From assembly GCA_964034945.1 (NCBI GenBank), contig OZ035963.1, forward strand, positions 43,423,090 through 43,487,089: DNA of 64,000 nt, given 5' to 3'. The notes beneath the pieces are model-generated. The model did no database searches. It saw nothing but the letters and a program-made list of their open reading frames with translations, and was not told where the DNA came from. Of the stretch, positions 21,078 through 31,894 are shown piece after piece. Position 1 is the stretch's first letter. Each line of letters begins with the position of its first letter. Source of the DNA: Chrysopilus asiliformis (taxonomy: Eukaryota; Arthropoda; Insecta; Diptera; Rhagionidae). Both the position numbers and the translations under genes were made by a program.

Positions 21078-21300
21078 GTGCATAGCAATTCTAAAAACAT
21101 CAGAATGCTGGGCATGGAAATAAACGAGAAGCTTCAACAGAGCTTCTCTGCCCAGGCTTTCTGGGACGATGGAAAAATTATTTCACACCTATCGACGTGC
21201 TTAGCATCTACAAGACCTACATTCGACCGAGACTTGAGTACAGTTCGCACATTTCGGCTGAAGCCCCAAAACAGACGCATTAAATATTGACAAACCAATC
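21078..21300 (+). pseudogene. Non-LTR reverse transcriptase fragment
   Basis: Two frames carry the end of a non-LTR reverse transcriptase: LGMEINEKLQ, then (other frame) VLSIYKTYIRPRLEYSSHI followed by APKQTH. The phrase YK..IRP.LEY..H is the conserved thumb-region motif of Jockey, CR1 and RTE-type elements. The fragment is broken by frameshifts and lost on both sides. It is a small relic with no function expected. Confidence 0.55.
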
Positions 21301-21414
21301 AGCGGACTTTTGGCCACGCCCCCAAATATCAACGAGTTTTGATATTTGGCAAACCATCTGGCAAACCTTACCACCGACCTATTGGCCAACCTGTCTAAAA
21401 GCTTCTCTTTAGCT

Positions 21415-22510
21415 TGTTTTCGTATCTATTTGTCTATTTGTATGCCTGTCAGGATTTCTTGCAATTTAATTTTGACCTCTTCCACTCATCTGATTGACTT
21501 AAAGTTTTGCACACATACGTAAGTCCGAAGACAATACAATATTTTCACCAATTTATGTTTGTTAGAAGAAGGTAAAGTCCTGTAGAGACAATGTGATCAT
21601 TTTTTCTTCAAATTTTCGGGCAATAATCTCATTTGGGGGTTTTTGGATCGCTGAATCCAATTCTGACGTTAAGTCGATAAGGATAACGCAAGGTCCCATT
21701 AGAATAACACGAATATAATTTTCCTCAAATTTTCCGGAGAAAATCGCATCCGGAGGTTTTTGGGGTCAATTTTTTATTTTATCTTGATTAGTATGAATAA
21801 AAATCCAAAGTGACGTCTGTCTCTCGCCACGCTGGTTCATACTTTTTAGTCTTCGACATATAATTGGTGCCTTTGAGATATTTTTACAGTCTTTTTGAAT
21901 CCTGAGATTCAGCGGAAAATTTGAGGAAAATGATAATCACGGTATCCTTACAGGCCCTTCCATTATCCTTACAGTAATACCAGAATTGAATTCAGTGACC
22001 CCACACGGTAAAAACTCTTGGGTTAAATTTTAAACAAAAAGTGGATTGCACTGGACCTATATGTAATCTAATGCAAAATTCTAAACCAATAGTATGAATT
22101 AAAAATTTTTTGAGGAAAATGGTAATCCCATTATGTGATGTTACAATGGTCGATAAGGCTATGTACTATCGCGCCAAGTCTTTGTTGCAGAGGGATGAGG
22201 GGAGTATTCAGTGTGTGAATGGATTGTATGAATGGTTGTATGAATGAATGTCTTGAGCTGTGCTTCGGCATTTAGAGGCAATTTGCCTAAGCTCCTGGCA
22301 TAAAAAATATAAAAAAAAAACCTTCCCTTTTCCTTACAAGGACGAAGTAGTGAAAATATTGTATTGCCATCGAACTTACGTATATGTGCATAATGTTAAG
22401 TCAATCGGATGAGTGGAAGTGAGTCAAAATTAGATTGCAAGTTTTAAGCTTGACAACAAACAGGTACGGATGGAAGCTAAATAAAAGCTTTGAAAAACTG
22501 ACCAGATTGT
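21415..22510. repeat. Two copies of a dispersed repeat in opposite orientation
   Basis: The inverted copy is near 21415-21560 and the forward copy near 22325-22510. Both contain GACGAAGTAGTGAAAATATTG (or its complement), CTTACGTATATGTGCA, TTAAGTCAATCGGATGAGTGG and an end with AACAAACAGGTACGGATGG. They supply intact versions of the sites that are interrupted in the third copy at 24530-25640. The DNA between them also has related phrases (GAGGAAAATGGTAATC) and no gene. Confidence 0.65.
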
Positions 22511-22824
22511 TAGTTTAAGTTTGGCTGTTGCATAGTGTAGTTGCTCGCTGCTGCACATGATTTTTGCGATTTTTTCCTGTGTTTTGATTTTTCCTAAAAT
22601 TTCTTTCTATGTTCTGATTTTGATTTTTCCTAAAACGTATTTTACATAAAGATAAAGTTAGTTTTTATAAAATAATAAAAAATTCCTGTATATTGTGTTC
22701 GCGACAAACCCGTTGATCAGATTTGGTTTTATTCATACAACGCCAAAATTTTCCAGTATGCAAAATTTCTAATAAATATGAGACTGATCGATTCAATTTA
22801 CCTAATAAACAGAAAAAGGGCTTT

Positions 22825-23046
22825 TTAGAAAAAAATATTTTGAGGTAGGTATATTTTGTATACTTTATTGTGATTCAGATTCTGAAATGCTTCTTCGAGA
22901 AATCTCAGCTGAATCGGTCAAATATTGAGTTAAAATTAGAAAAAAATATTTTGAGGTAGGTATATTTTGTATACTTTATTGTGATTCAGATTCTGAAATG
23001 CTTCTTCGAGAAATCTCAGCTGAATCGGTCAAATATTGAGTTAAAA
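22825..23046. repeat. Exact 111-bp tandem duplication
   Basis: Two adjacent 111-bp copies beginning TTAGAAAAAAATATTTTGAGG appear identical by eye. It is non-coding and either recent or an assembly duplication. Confidence 0.8.
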
Positions 23047-23069
23047 TTCATTTAACCATAACATTTTTA

Positions 23070-23215
23070 CTTTCCTCTTCTATAGAGGGAAAGTACTGTA
23101 TTCATAACGAGGACCGACTTCAGAACGTCGGCAAATAGAAACTTTCTGATCAGTACGAAATCCATTTCAGGTAAAATTATGACGATGAATAATTCGAGAA
23201 CGCGGCAACTTTTTT
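23070..23215 (-). repeat. Dispersed repeat, inverted relative of 17830-17960
   Basis: The reverse complement reads CATCGTCATAATTTTACC, then CGTACTGATCAGAAAGTTTC, then GAAGTCGGTCCTCGTTATG, matching the copy at 17830-17960 in order. It is non-coding. Confidence 0.65.
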
Positions 23216-23396
23216 GCTTTAACGATTTTTTTTTGTGTTTTGAATAAATATTATTTTTCACATATTTTTCGAGTAATTAAGATACACAGTGGTCCAAATG
23301 AGAATGAACGTTTAAAAATATCAATAACTTTTTTGTTTTTACAAATTTTTGTGTTTTTCTTTTTGTGACTTATAAAACGATTTTTGGAGATATATT

Positions 23397-24480
23397 ATGG
23401 CTACTTACGATGTGCAGCAACGGGTTAAAATTATAGTGTTTTATTTTTCGGAAAGGCCTATAGTTTTAGCTCAACGAAAATACAGCCAGCATTTTAATGT
23501 CAGAACAGCTCCACGATTAGAAACTTAGCTCCCGTTTTGAGGAACAAGGCTCAATGGCAGATCTTCCAAAAAGAGGTACTCATCGGTGTGTACACAGTGA
23601 AGCAGTTGTGGAGGTTCTAGTGAATGTCAACAAATATCAAAGTGGCTGTTTAGACGAAGATTCAGTTTGAGGCGGCACGCCATTCGTGAGGGTGAGGGAC
23701 GCAGTGGGGAGGGAAACCAAAAAGAGCGAACGAAGTTTAGATTCACTTAAAATTATCGGTTGCAAACCGGTTTTTGAGTCTGGTCGTTGAAACCTGTGTC
23801 TTTCTCTGTGCGTAATTTCATCGAGTCAGTCGGTGCTTAGCCACCAACTCATAAACATATCCCAAACAAACAAAAATTGAATGCAAATAATGAAATCCCA
23901 ATTGCAGGTAGTTTTATTTTTCAGGTAGGTAGGAAAGGGTAAATGCCATAACAAATTACCAGTCCTTATTCTTCTATTATTGGCAGTTTCTATTGTGGCA
24001 ATTGATGTTGCCTCGGTGCTAGCTACAAAACGTTTCTGCTTATTTTTGTTTTCTTCATTTTGGCATAAAAATAGAGCCGCTGCTGATGAAGCATGTAATA
24101 AACTTGTTACTGCAATTATTATATGATCCATATATGATCCATATTTTCATTAAAACCCAAATTTCACTGCAATAATTTCACAACTCGGTTAAATTTTGAG
24201 GTTATTTTCATCCCAATGTCTTGAACGTCAAAAAGGGGAAAGATTTTAGCGAATGAAAAAGGCGAACCGTGTGCACACGGCAACAAAATGAGGAAAGACG
24301 TGCCGCCTCAAACTGAATCTTCGTCTAAACAGCCACAAACGATTCAACAAAGAACATCCGCGCTGAAATAAGGAACTTGGAGCCACAAACTCAACGCTTA
24401 GTAATGGAAATGCTCTTGAAAGAGCCAATATTTGTCAGCAAGAGAATGGAAAACATTTTGAAATTCCCATTAATTATATT
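23397..24480 (+). pseudogene. Transposase helix-turn-helix fragment (DUF4817-like), split by a miniature element
   Basis: The frame from ATG at 23397 reads MATYDVQQRVKIIVFYFSER, then AQRKYSQHFNVRTAPRL, the pattern of the N-terminal domain (DUF4817 type) of insect mariner-related elements. After a frameshift it continues SRFEEQGSMADLPKRGTHR. The sequence is then interrupted at about 23641 and resumes after 24336 as NDSTKNIRAEIRNLE, the usual second DNA-binding helix. The catalytic domain is missing. The interruption is the 37-bp-TIR element at 23642-24336, which is therefore younger. Confidence 0.6.
23642..24336. mobile_element. 695-bp DNA element with perfect 37-bp inverted ends
   Basis: The ends start GTGGCTGTTTAGACGAAG and are perfect inverted repeats for 37 bases (23642-23678 and 24300-24336). 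AAA on each side could be a 3-bp target duplication. The element splits a transposase relic. Inside, minus strand 24131-23826, a frame begins MDHIIIAVTSLLHASSAAAL and looks like the start of a transposase, probably a Harbinger-type one, but that is weak. The exact TIR identity suggests recent movement or gene conversion between ends. Confidence 0.75.
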
Positions 24481-24699
24481 TTCTTGAAATCTTGAAAAAA
24501 GAACAATTAGTAAAAACAAATAGTTACTGATATTAACCGTTCAATCCTCCGGAAAATTCGAGGAAAAGAAAAATCAGTTATCCTTACAGGACCTATCGTT
24601 ATCAACTTTTTAATTGCAGAATCGAATTTAGCGACCCCATGACCCCACGATGAGATTTTTCCGGGAAATTTGAGGAAAAGGATAATCACGTTGTCCTTA

Positions 24700-25214
24700 A
24701 GGCCAAAATACAATTCGCCCAACACAACATTTACGACGGCAGATTACGGCGACAATGTCGCCCTCCATATACAATTGCGCACACTTTGTTGTTCTAAACG
24801 TAATTTGCTTTTCACAGATAAAACTTTTCATTCGCGCACGCACTCAATTAATTGTTCTTCGAAATTAATTTTTTTCATTCCTTGGTCTTGGTTATTCTTT
24901 ATTTCTTTCATTTGAATTTTGACAGTCAGTGAGCTACATATAACATTTTTTGTGCCCAATTATCATACAATCTAAGCAACACAGCATACGAACTATATTT
25001 ACTAATACTTGCTTTAAGTGAAGAAATTTAGATTTTATGACATCCCCATAAGATTTCATTTTGAATGAGCTGGCCGACGAAAGTTAAATTCGATTAAACT
25101 TTTTACGGCTGCAAAATTGGTCGGATTGATTGTACATAAAAGCGTAGAGTCCTATGAGTTTAAAATATGAAATGTCGCCGTAAATGTTGTGTTGGGCCAA
25201 TTGTATTTTGGGCT
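24700..25214. mobile_element. Harbinger-like miniature element, TTA duplication
   Basis: The inverted ends AGGCCAAAATACAATT and AGCCCAAAATACAATT, read inward, match over about 36 bp with two mismatches. TTA flanks both sides (24697-24699 and 25215-25217). The related repeat at 22330 has one TTA at that place, giving the empty site. The interior is non-coding and has GGCGACA motifs near both ends. Confidence 0.75.
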
Positions 25215-25284
25215 TTACACGGACGAAGTAGTGAAAATATTGCATTGTCATCGGACTTACGCATGTGCGAAAACTTCACGTTAA

Positions 25285-25553
25285 CCCATTCGGTATTTTG
25301 ATGCCATATGGCAACGCAGTTAAAAATTTTAATTGACTTATTATTTATTTATTTTTAACACTCTATTCTCATTCAGTGCACCTTTAAGTGCATTTGTGAC
25401 CCAATTTTGATTTTTTGAGTAAAAAGCTGGACTACAGTGGACGTATTTGTAATAAATAAAAAATTTTAATTTTTTTTTTGTTTTAAATGAATACTAATAG
25501 CTTAAACATCATTAATTTGTATAGAGAGAATTTTTAAACATGTACCGAACGGG
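25285..25553. mobile_element. piggyBac-like miniature element, TTAA duplication
   Basis: The 269-bp insert is flanked by TTAA (25281-25284 and 25554-25557). Its ends are CCCATTCGGTA and, read inward from the right, CCCGTTCGGTA. Starting with CCC after TTAA is typical of piggyBac elements. The empty TTAA site is visible at 22397 and, inverted, near 21494. It is non-coding. Confidence 0.8.
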
Positions 25554-25640
25554 TTAATCGGATGAATGGAAGTGGATCAAAATCAGATTTTTGACCCCGA
25601 CAAACAAACAGACAGATACGAGAGCAAGTTAAATAAAAGG

Positions 25641-27133
25641 TTTAAAATATGAATTAACATATAGCTCGTTTTGCATAAAAGAAAACCTATATGTTAATTC
25701 ATTTTTTTTGTCTATATGTTTATTAAATATACGTTAATTCGGGTTCCCAAATAAGATATAGCCTGAGAAAGTTGATAAAACCCAGTAAAAATAAAAAAGA
25801 ACTTCAAATATTTTTCCGACATTTATGTAAAATATAAAATATCGTCTGAAGTGATTGCTTGAAAATCCTTAAGTGAGCGTATTCTAGTTACTGTAGTGAC
25901 GAAGATTAAAAATCATGAATGTGAGATGCAAGCGGACCCACGTGAAAATGTTAAAAAGAGCACCCCAATGACAAGGAGTTTGAAATCTCCGCGTAGTAAA
26001 CTATGGAAATTATAATTTTTATAAGATAACTGCAGACATATTTTATGTGAACGCTTAACTCTTTGGATGAATTAACGAGTTGTTAACTTTGTTTAGCTTT
26101 GAACACAATTTGTTTGGAATGTAACGCAAGTGAAAGGAATTGTTTTCTGCATTTTATTGGATACTAATTATTGCGACGAAATATGTCATGCGGTAAAAAA
26201 GATTTAGAAGTGATCTTACACAACTTTTCTGAACATAAAAAAAATTATTATTATCCAACTTCAAGGCCAAAGGTAGGGGTGCCAACTTATTCATGCGCTA
26301 TTTTTTACATGAAAATTTTGAAAATAATATATGTTAAAGGAATCAATCGAAAGAGTTTTCTAACAAAAAATTAGAGGTGTGTGAAAGAAGGCGTCATATT
26401 GAAAAAAAGATATTTTAAAAAAATCGCTATTTGGTTGGTCCAACTTTTTTTTACACTTCTTACACATATGTGAAATTTTATATGCAATAAAAAAAATGCT
26501 CTTTTTTACCACATAAAGCCGGTGGATAGCTACCCCCTGTATGCGCTACGATTTTTTTTATCAAAATTAAATTTTTCGTAACGGATCTAAGAAGCGAATG
26601 AAGCGTTATTTGCGAAAGAAAACTCAGATTAAAAAATTGTTCAGTTATATTTCACTGTGAACATTAAAAATGTTCGCATGAGGCGAAGTTTTCTTACTCT
26701 TTAACTGTGGCTGTTGGGCCCCACAGGCCCCTCGTTTTTTCGGTTTCTAAGAATCGAAAACTTCTCCCATAACCACGCAACTAACTTTGTTTTATTTTAG
26801 ACCTATAAACATGCCTCAATATTTTATTTTAACAAGTCGATTGCATTAAACGCATCAATTTGCGTGATTCGAAATTTGCCGTTATATTTGTTGTTTTGTA
26901 CCAACAACAACAAGTAATTTGGAGGGGTGTGTACTGAAGTGTAAAACAGAAATCACGTCCATAGTTAAAGGTTAACTACAACAGCTGTTTACAACAGCCG
27001 TAGAAGGGGGTCGCCGATCATTTTTGATTCTAAATTTTGAAAAAAAGGGGTTGCCCAAATAAAAGTTGGAAACTACTGACAAAATTGAGACAACAACACT
27101 ATTTAAAATATGAAAATTTATGAGAAAATTTAC
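25641..27133. other. Non-coding intron sequence
   Basis: No repeat family or gene is recognised. A 67-codon plus-strand frame at 26171-26374 has no domain pattern. The tract lies between the transposon cluster and the host exon. Confidence 0.45.
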
Positions 27134-27340
27134 CTTGAGCCACAGGAAGTTTGATAACATCATATCCGGGTGTATTGGTTTTTGTGACTAAACCAACTGG
27201 CAATTTCCCTCCAGTCGATTTTGATGAAATATTTGTTGACTCGGGTGTAATCATTGTTCCACTTAAATTTGCCTTTGTATCGCCAATACTGGTTTTATTT
27301 TTTGCATACGTTACTGCAGTCTCAAGATCTTTGCCACCAC
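27134..27340 (-). CDS. Internal exon of an unidentified host gene
   Basis: On the minus strand an AG acceptor (TTTAATAG) leads into 207 bp ending at the donor GTAAAT. The translation includes GGKDLETAVTYAKNKTSIG, then SGTMITPESTNISSKSTGG, then KLPVGLVTKTNTPGYDVIK and LPVAQ. Length is a multiple of three and both junctions are phase 1. The next exon downstream that fits is 11430-11564, whose first codon (Gly) completes across the junction. The protein is Thr/Ser/Lys-rich and looks largely disordered. I do not recognise it. The intron between the two would be about 15.6 kb and is filled with transposons. Upstream exons would lie beyond 27340, possibly past the satellite. Confidence 0.65.
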
Positions 27341-28136
27341 CTATTAAATTCAAAAATGATTTAAAGAGATAAAAAAGTGGCGAGTTTTTGGAAATACATA
27401 AAAAAAATAATATCAGTTGTGGTCAACACAAAACTTTCTTCTACAAAATCTACGACCCTGCGCAATTTACGTTATAGCCCTGTCGCGTTGTCAACCTAAG
27501 ACGACCTCCCAATAAATTCTTGGTTTATTCAAAAATATCAAAAACGTACAAAATTTGAGATAACTTGAGAACTGTAAAAGATATCAATTTACGGTAAATG
27601 GCAAAAATGTAGAAAATGTTAACATCTTTAATTATTCTTTTAACTGATTTGTCGAAAAACCGTTAGTTTGCAAATTATTCGCAAAAATATGATTTTTTAC
27701 ATATTAATGAAAATATCTCAATAACGGTAAAAGATAACGGATAACGGTAAGAATCAAAATTGTGCAGAATGCCATTCTCATTAATTCACTTCATACATTC
27801 AGTCAGCAAAAACCCGTTAGTTTTCGAGATAATCGCAAAAAACTGTTTTTTTGGAAATAACGGTTTATCTCGATAACAGGTGGAGATATCGAGTTATAGC
27901 TAAAGACAAAAGTGTGGGAAATTTTATTTTCTCCAAGTTTTGTCATACTTAAGGCCACTAAAAAACGCGTAGTTTGGGAGTAAATCGAGAAAAACTAAAT
28001 TGCGATTTTTAAAAAACCGCCATTTTGGATACTTCCGGTTAATGGATTTCCACCAAAAGTTGATAGGATCGTCCCATTTCAGGACCCAACATGCCTATAA
28101 AATTTCATGGCGCTAGCTCTATTAGTTTTTGAGAAA
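27341..28136 (+). repeat. Dispersed repeat leading directly into the satellite
   Basis: From about 27520 the sequence carries phrases typical of the family: TTTTCGAGATAATCGCAAAAAACTG, AAAATTTCATGGCGCTAGCTC and TTTTTGAGAAATCTTGTA. It then passes without a break into ACAGACTGACAGACAGACTG. Relatives near 690 and 17760 show the same AATTTCAAG..CTAGCTCA phrase followed by a short GGACAGACC or GGACGGAC microsatellite. Confidence 0.6.
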
Positions 28137-31100
28137 TCTTGTACACAGACTGACAGACAGACTGACAGACTGACAGACTGACAGACTGACAGACTGACAG
28201 ACTGACAGACTGACAGACTGACAGACTGACAGACTGACAGACTGACAGACTGACAGACTGACAGACTGACAGACTGACAGACTGACAGACTGACAGACTG
28301 ACAGACTGACAGACTGACAGACTGACAGACTGACAGACTGACAGACTGACAGACTGACAGACTGACAGACTGACAGACTGACAGACTGACAGACTGACAG
28401 ACTGACAGACTGACAGACTGACAGACTGACAGACTGACAGACTGACAGACTGACAGACTGACAGACTGACAGACTGACAGACTGACAGACTGACAGACTG
28501 ACAGACTGACAGACTGACAGACTGACAGACTGACAGACTGACAGACTGACAGACTGACAGACTGACAGACTGACAGACTGACAGACTGACAGACTGACAG
28601 ACTGACAGACTGACAGACTGACAGACTGACAGACTGACAGACTGACAGACTGACAGACTGACAGACTGACAGACTGACAGACTGACAGACTGACAGACTG
28701 ACAGACTGACAGACTGACAGACTGACAGACTGACAGACTGACAGACTGACAGACTGACAGACTGACAGACTGACAGACTGACAGACTGACAGACTGACAG
28801 ACTGACAGACTGACAGACTGACAGACTGACAGACTGACAGACTGACAGACTGACAGACTGACAGACTGACAGACTGACAGACTGACAGACTGACAGACTG
28901 ACAGACTGACAGACTGACAGACTGACAGACTGACAGACTGACAGACTGACAGACTGACAGACTGACAGACTGACAGACTGACAGACTGACAGACTGACAG
29001 ACTGACAGACTGACAGACTGACAGACTGACAGACTGACAGACTGACAGACTGACAGACTGACAGACTGACAGACTGACAGACTGACAGACTGACAGACTG
29101 ACAGACTGACAGACTGACAGACTGACAGACTGACAGACTGACAGACTGACAGACTGACAGACTGACAGACTGACAGACTGACAGACTGACAGACTGACAG
29201 ACTGACAGACTGACAGACTGACAGACTGACAGACTGACAGACTGACAGACTGACAGACTGACAGACTGACAGACTGACAGACTGACAGACTGACAGACTG
29301 ACAGACTGACAGACTGACAGACTGACAGACTGACAGACTGACAGACTGACAGACTGACAGACTGACAGACTGACAGACTGACAGACTGACAGACTGACAG
29401 ACTGACAGACTGACAGACTGACAGACTGACAGACTGACAGACTGACAGACTGACAGACTGACAGACTGACAGACTGACAGACTGACAGACTGACAGACTG
29501 ACAGACTGACAGACTGACAGACTGACAGACTGACAGACTGACAGACTGACAGACTGACAGACTGACAGACTGACAGACTGACAGACTGACAGACTGACAG
29601 ACTGACAGACTGACAGACTGACAGACTGACAGACTGACAGACTGACAGACTGACAGACTGACAGACTGACAGACTGACAGACTGACAGACTGACAGACTG
29701 ACAGACTGACAGACTGACAGACTGACAGACTGACAGACTGACAGACTGACAGACTGACAGACTGACAGACTGACAGACTGACAGACTGACAGACTGACAG
29801 ACTGACAGACTGACAGACTGACAGACTGACAGACTGACAGACTGACAGACTGACAGACTGACAGACTGACAGACTGACAGACTGACAGACTGACAGACTG
29901 ACAGACTGACAGACTGACAGACTGACAGACTGACAGACTGACAGACTGACAGACTGACAGACTGACAGACTGACAGACTGACAGACTGACAGACTGACAG
30001 ACTGACAGACTGACAGACTGACAGACTGACAGACTGACAGACTGACAGACTGACAGACTGACAGACTGACAGACTGACAGACTGACAGACTGACAGACTG
30101 ACAGACTGACAGACTGACAGACTGACAGACTGACAGACTGACAGACTGACAGACTGACAGACTGACAGACTGACAGACTGACAGACTGACAGACTGACAG
30201 ACTGACAGACTGACAGACTGACAGACTGACAGACTGACAGACTGACAGACTGACAGACTGACAGACTGACAGACTGACAGACTGACAGACTGACAGACTG
30301 ACAGACTGACAGACTGACAGACTGACAGACTGACAGACTGACAGACTGACAGACTGACAGACTGACAGACTGACAGACTGACAGACTGACAGACTGACAG
30401 ACTGACAGACTGACAGACTGACAGACTGACAGACTGACAGACTGACAGACTGACAGACTGACAGACTGACAGACTGACAGACTGACAGACTGACAGACTG
30501 ACAGACTGACAGACTGACAGACTGACAGACTGACAGACTGACAGACTGACAGACTGACAGACTGACAGACTGACAGACTGACAGACTGACAGACTGACAG
30601 ACTGACAGACTGATGACAGACTGACAGACTGACAGACTGACAGACTGACAGACTGACAGACTGACAGACTGACAGACTGACAGACTGACAGACTGACAGA
30701 CTGACAGACTGACAGACTGACAGACTGACAGACTGACAGACTGACAGACTGACAGACTGACAGACTGACAGACTGACAGACTGACAGACTGACAGACTGA
30801 CAGACTGACAGACTGACAGACTGACGAGACTGACAGACTGACAGACTGACAGACTGACAGACTGACAGACTGACAGACCTGACAGACTGACAGGACTGAC
30901 AGACAGACTGACAGACTGACAGACTGACAGACTGACAGACTGACAGACAGACTGAGACTGACAGACTGACAGACTGGACAGACCACTGACAGACTGACAG
31001 ACTGACAGACTGACAGACTGACAGACTGACAGACTGACAGACTGACAGACTGACAGACTGACAGACTGACAGACTGACAGACTGACAGACTGACAGACTG

Positions 31101-31340
31101 ACAGACTGACAGACTGACAGACTGACAGACTGACAGACTGACAGACTGACAGACTGACAGACTGACAGACTGACAGACTGACAGACTGACAGACTGACAG
31201 ACTGACAGACTGACAGACTGACAGACTGACAGACTGACAGACTGACAGACTGACAGACTGACAGACTGACAGACTGACAGACTGACAGACTGACAGACTG
31301 ACAGACTGACAGACTGACAGACTGACAGACTGACAGACTG
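28137..31340 (+). repeat. Satellite array 1, (ACAGACTG)n
   Basis: About 3.2 kb of the octamer ACAGACTG. It is almost perfect except at its start, where one unit is shortened (GACAGACAGACTG near 28150), and in a cluster of indels at 30612-30983. The reverse strand has no stop in any frame because 8 and 3 share no factor and the three phases give the same octapeptide. Confidence 0.97.
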
Positions 31341-31700
31341 ATTCCCAACATCATGGACTGGGTTAACAGGAAGCACGGCGAAGTGAACTACTATGTCACA
31401 CAACTATTAACAGGACATGGTAGCTATCAGTCATACCTGCATAGGTTTAAGATTGCAGATAATCCAGGTTGCACGCACTGTGGTGCACTAACAACCGAGG
31501 ATGCTGAGCACGTATTTTTCCACTGCCCGAGGTACAATGGGGCTCGAGCGAAATTGCAAGTCATTTGTAACGAGCTGGTGACCCCAGAAAATATAGTGAA
31601 GCATATGCTCGAAAGCAGAAAGAATTGGGATGCAGTGTGTGACATGGCAGCCTATGTACTGAAGGACCTTGCACAACTGGAGAAAAACAGCAGAACGTAG
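31341..31700 (+). pseudogene. R1-type ORF2 C-terminus (copy A)
   Basis: The frame is open from the junction to TAG at 31698-31700. It reads IPNIMDWVNRKHGEVNYYV, then the zinc-finger-like CTHCGALTTEDAEHVFFHC (C-X2-C, H-X4-C). This is the CCHC motif after the reverse transcriptase in R1/I-type elements, where it helps bind nucleic acid. Endonuclease and reverse transcriptase are missing through 5' truncation. The first in-frame ATG is at 31353, but no independent gene is implied. Confidence 0.8.
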
Positions 31701-31857
31701 TGCGAAGAGGGGCCCTGTAGGCCGCAATCTCTCCCCGCGAAGTAATGCCTAGCGGTGGTCCCGCGGGGAGCAGAAAGAGTGGGGGTGGTTTTAGTGGGTA
31801 AAAAGCCCACACCTGGCCGCTTAAGCGGCCAGAGTCTTTCGAAGATTTCCACCTCCC

Positions 31858-31861
<4 letters not shown>
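31701..31861 (+). promoter_or_regulatory. R1-type 3' UTR with conserved hairpins (copy A)
   Basis: A 9-bp stem CTCCCCGCG/CGCGGGGAG encloses about 22 bases (31731-31770). A 5-bp stem GTGGG/CCCAC has the loop TAAAAAG (31794-31810). Next is the perfect hairpin GGCCGCTTAAGCGGCC. The UTR ends TCTTTCGAAGATTTCCACCTC before poly(A). In R1/R2-type elements the 3' UTR RNA is what the reverse transcriptase recognises. The 5-bp stem is supported by compensatory changes in copy C. Confidence 0.65.

Positions 31862-31892
<31 letters not shown>

Positions 31893-31894
<2 letters not shown>

Larger units (their letters stand above)
24530..25640 (+). repeat. Third copy of the dispersed repeat, interrupted twice
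   Basis: Segments 24530-24699, 25215-25284 and 25554-25640 together make one copy of the repeat seen at 22325-22510. Two miniature elements interrupt it at a TTA and a TTAA site that are uninterrupted in the other copy. Confidence 0.7.
31341..31892 (+). mobile_element. 5'-truncated R1-type non-LTR copy A
   Basis: The junction is ACAGACTG then ATTCCCAACATC; the copy ends in 31 A and then GACTGACAG. It holds the last 120 codons of ORF2, a 3' UTR of about 160 bp and poly(A). It shares its 5' break point with copy D. The orientation is the same as copies B, C and D. Confidence 0.9.

Noticed and set aside
23826..24131. 101-codon minus-strand frame as an independent host gene
   Set aside because: It lies wholly inside the 37-bp-TIR element and resembles only the start of a transposase.
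26171..26374. 67-codon plus-strand frame
   Set aside because: No family resemblance, an AT-rich setting and no supporting signals.
31427..31812. Minus-strand frames opposite the R1-type copies (also at 35109-35494 and 56019-56404)
   Set aside because: They mirror the ORF2 tail and 3' UTR on the other strand, and identical frames in all copies follow from sequence identity.
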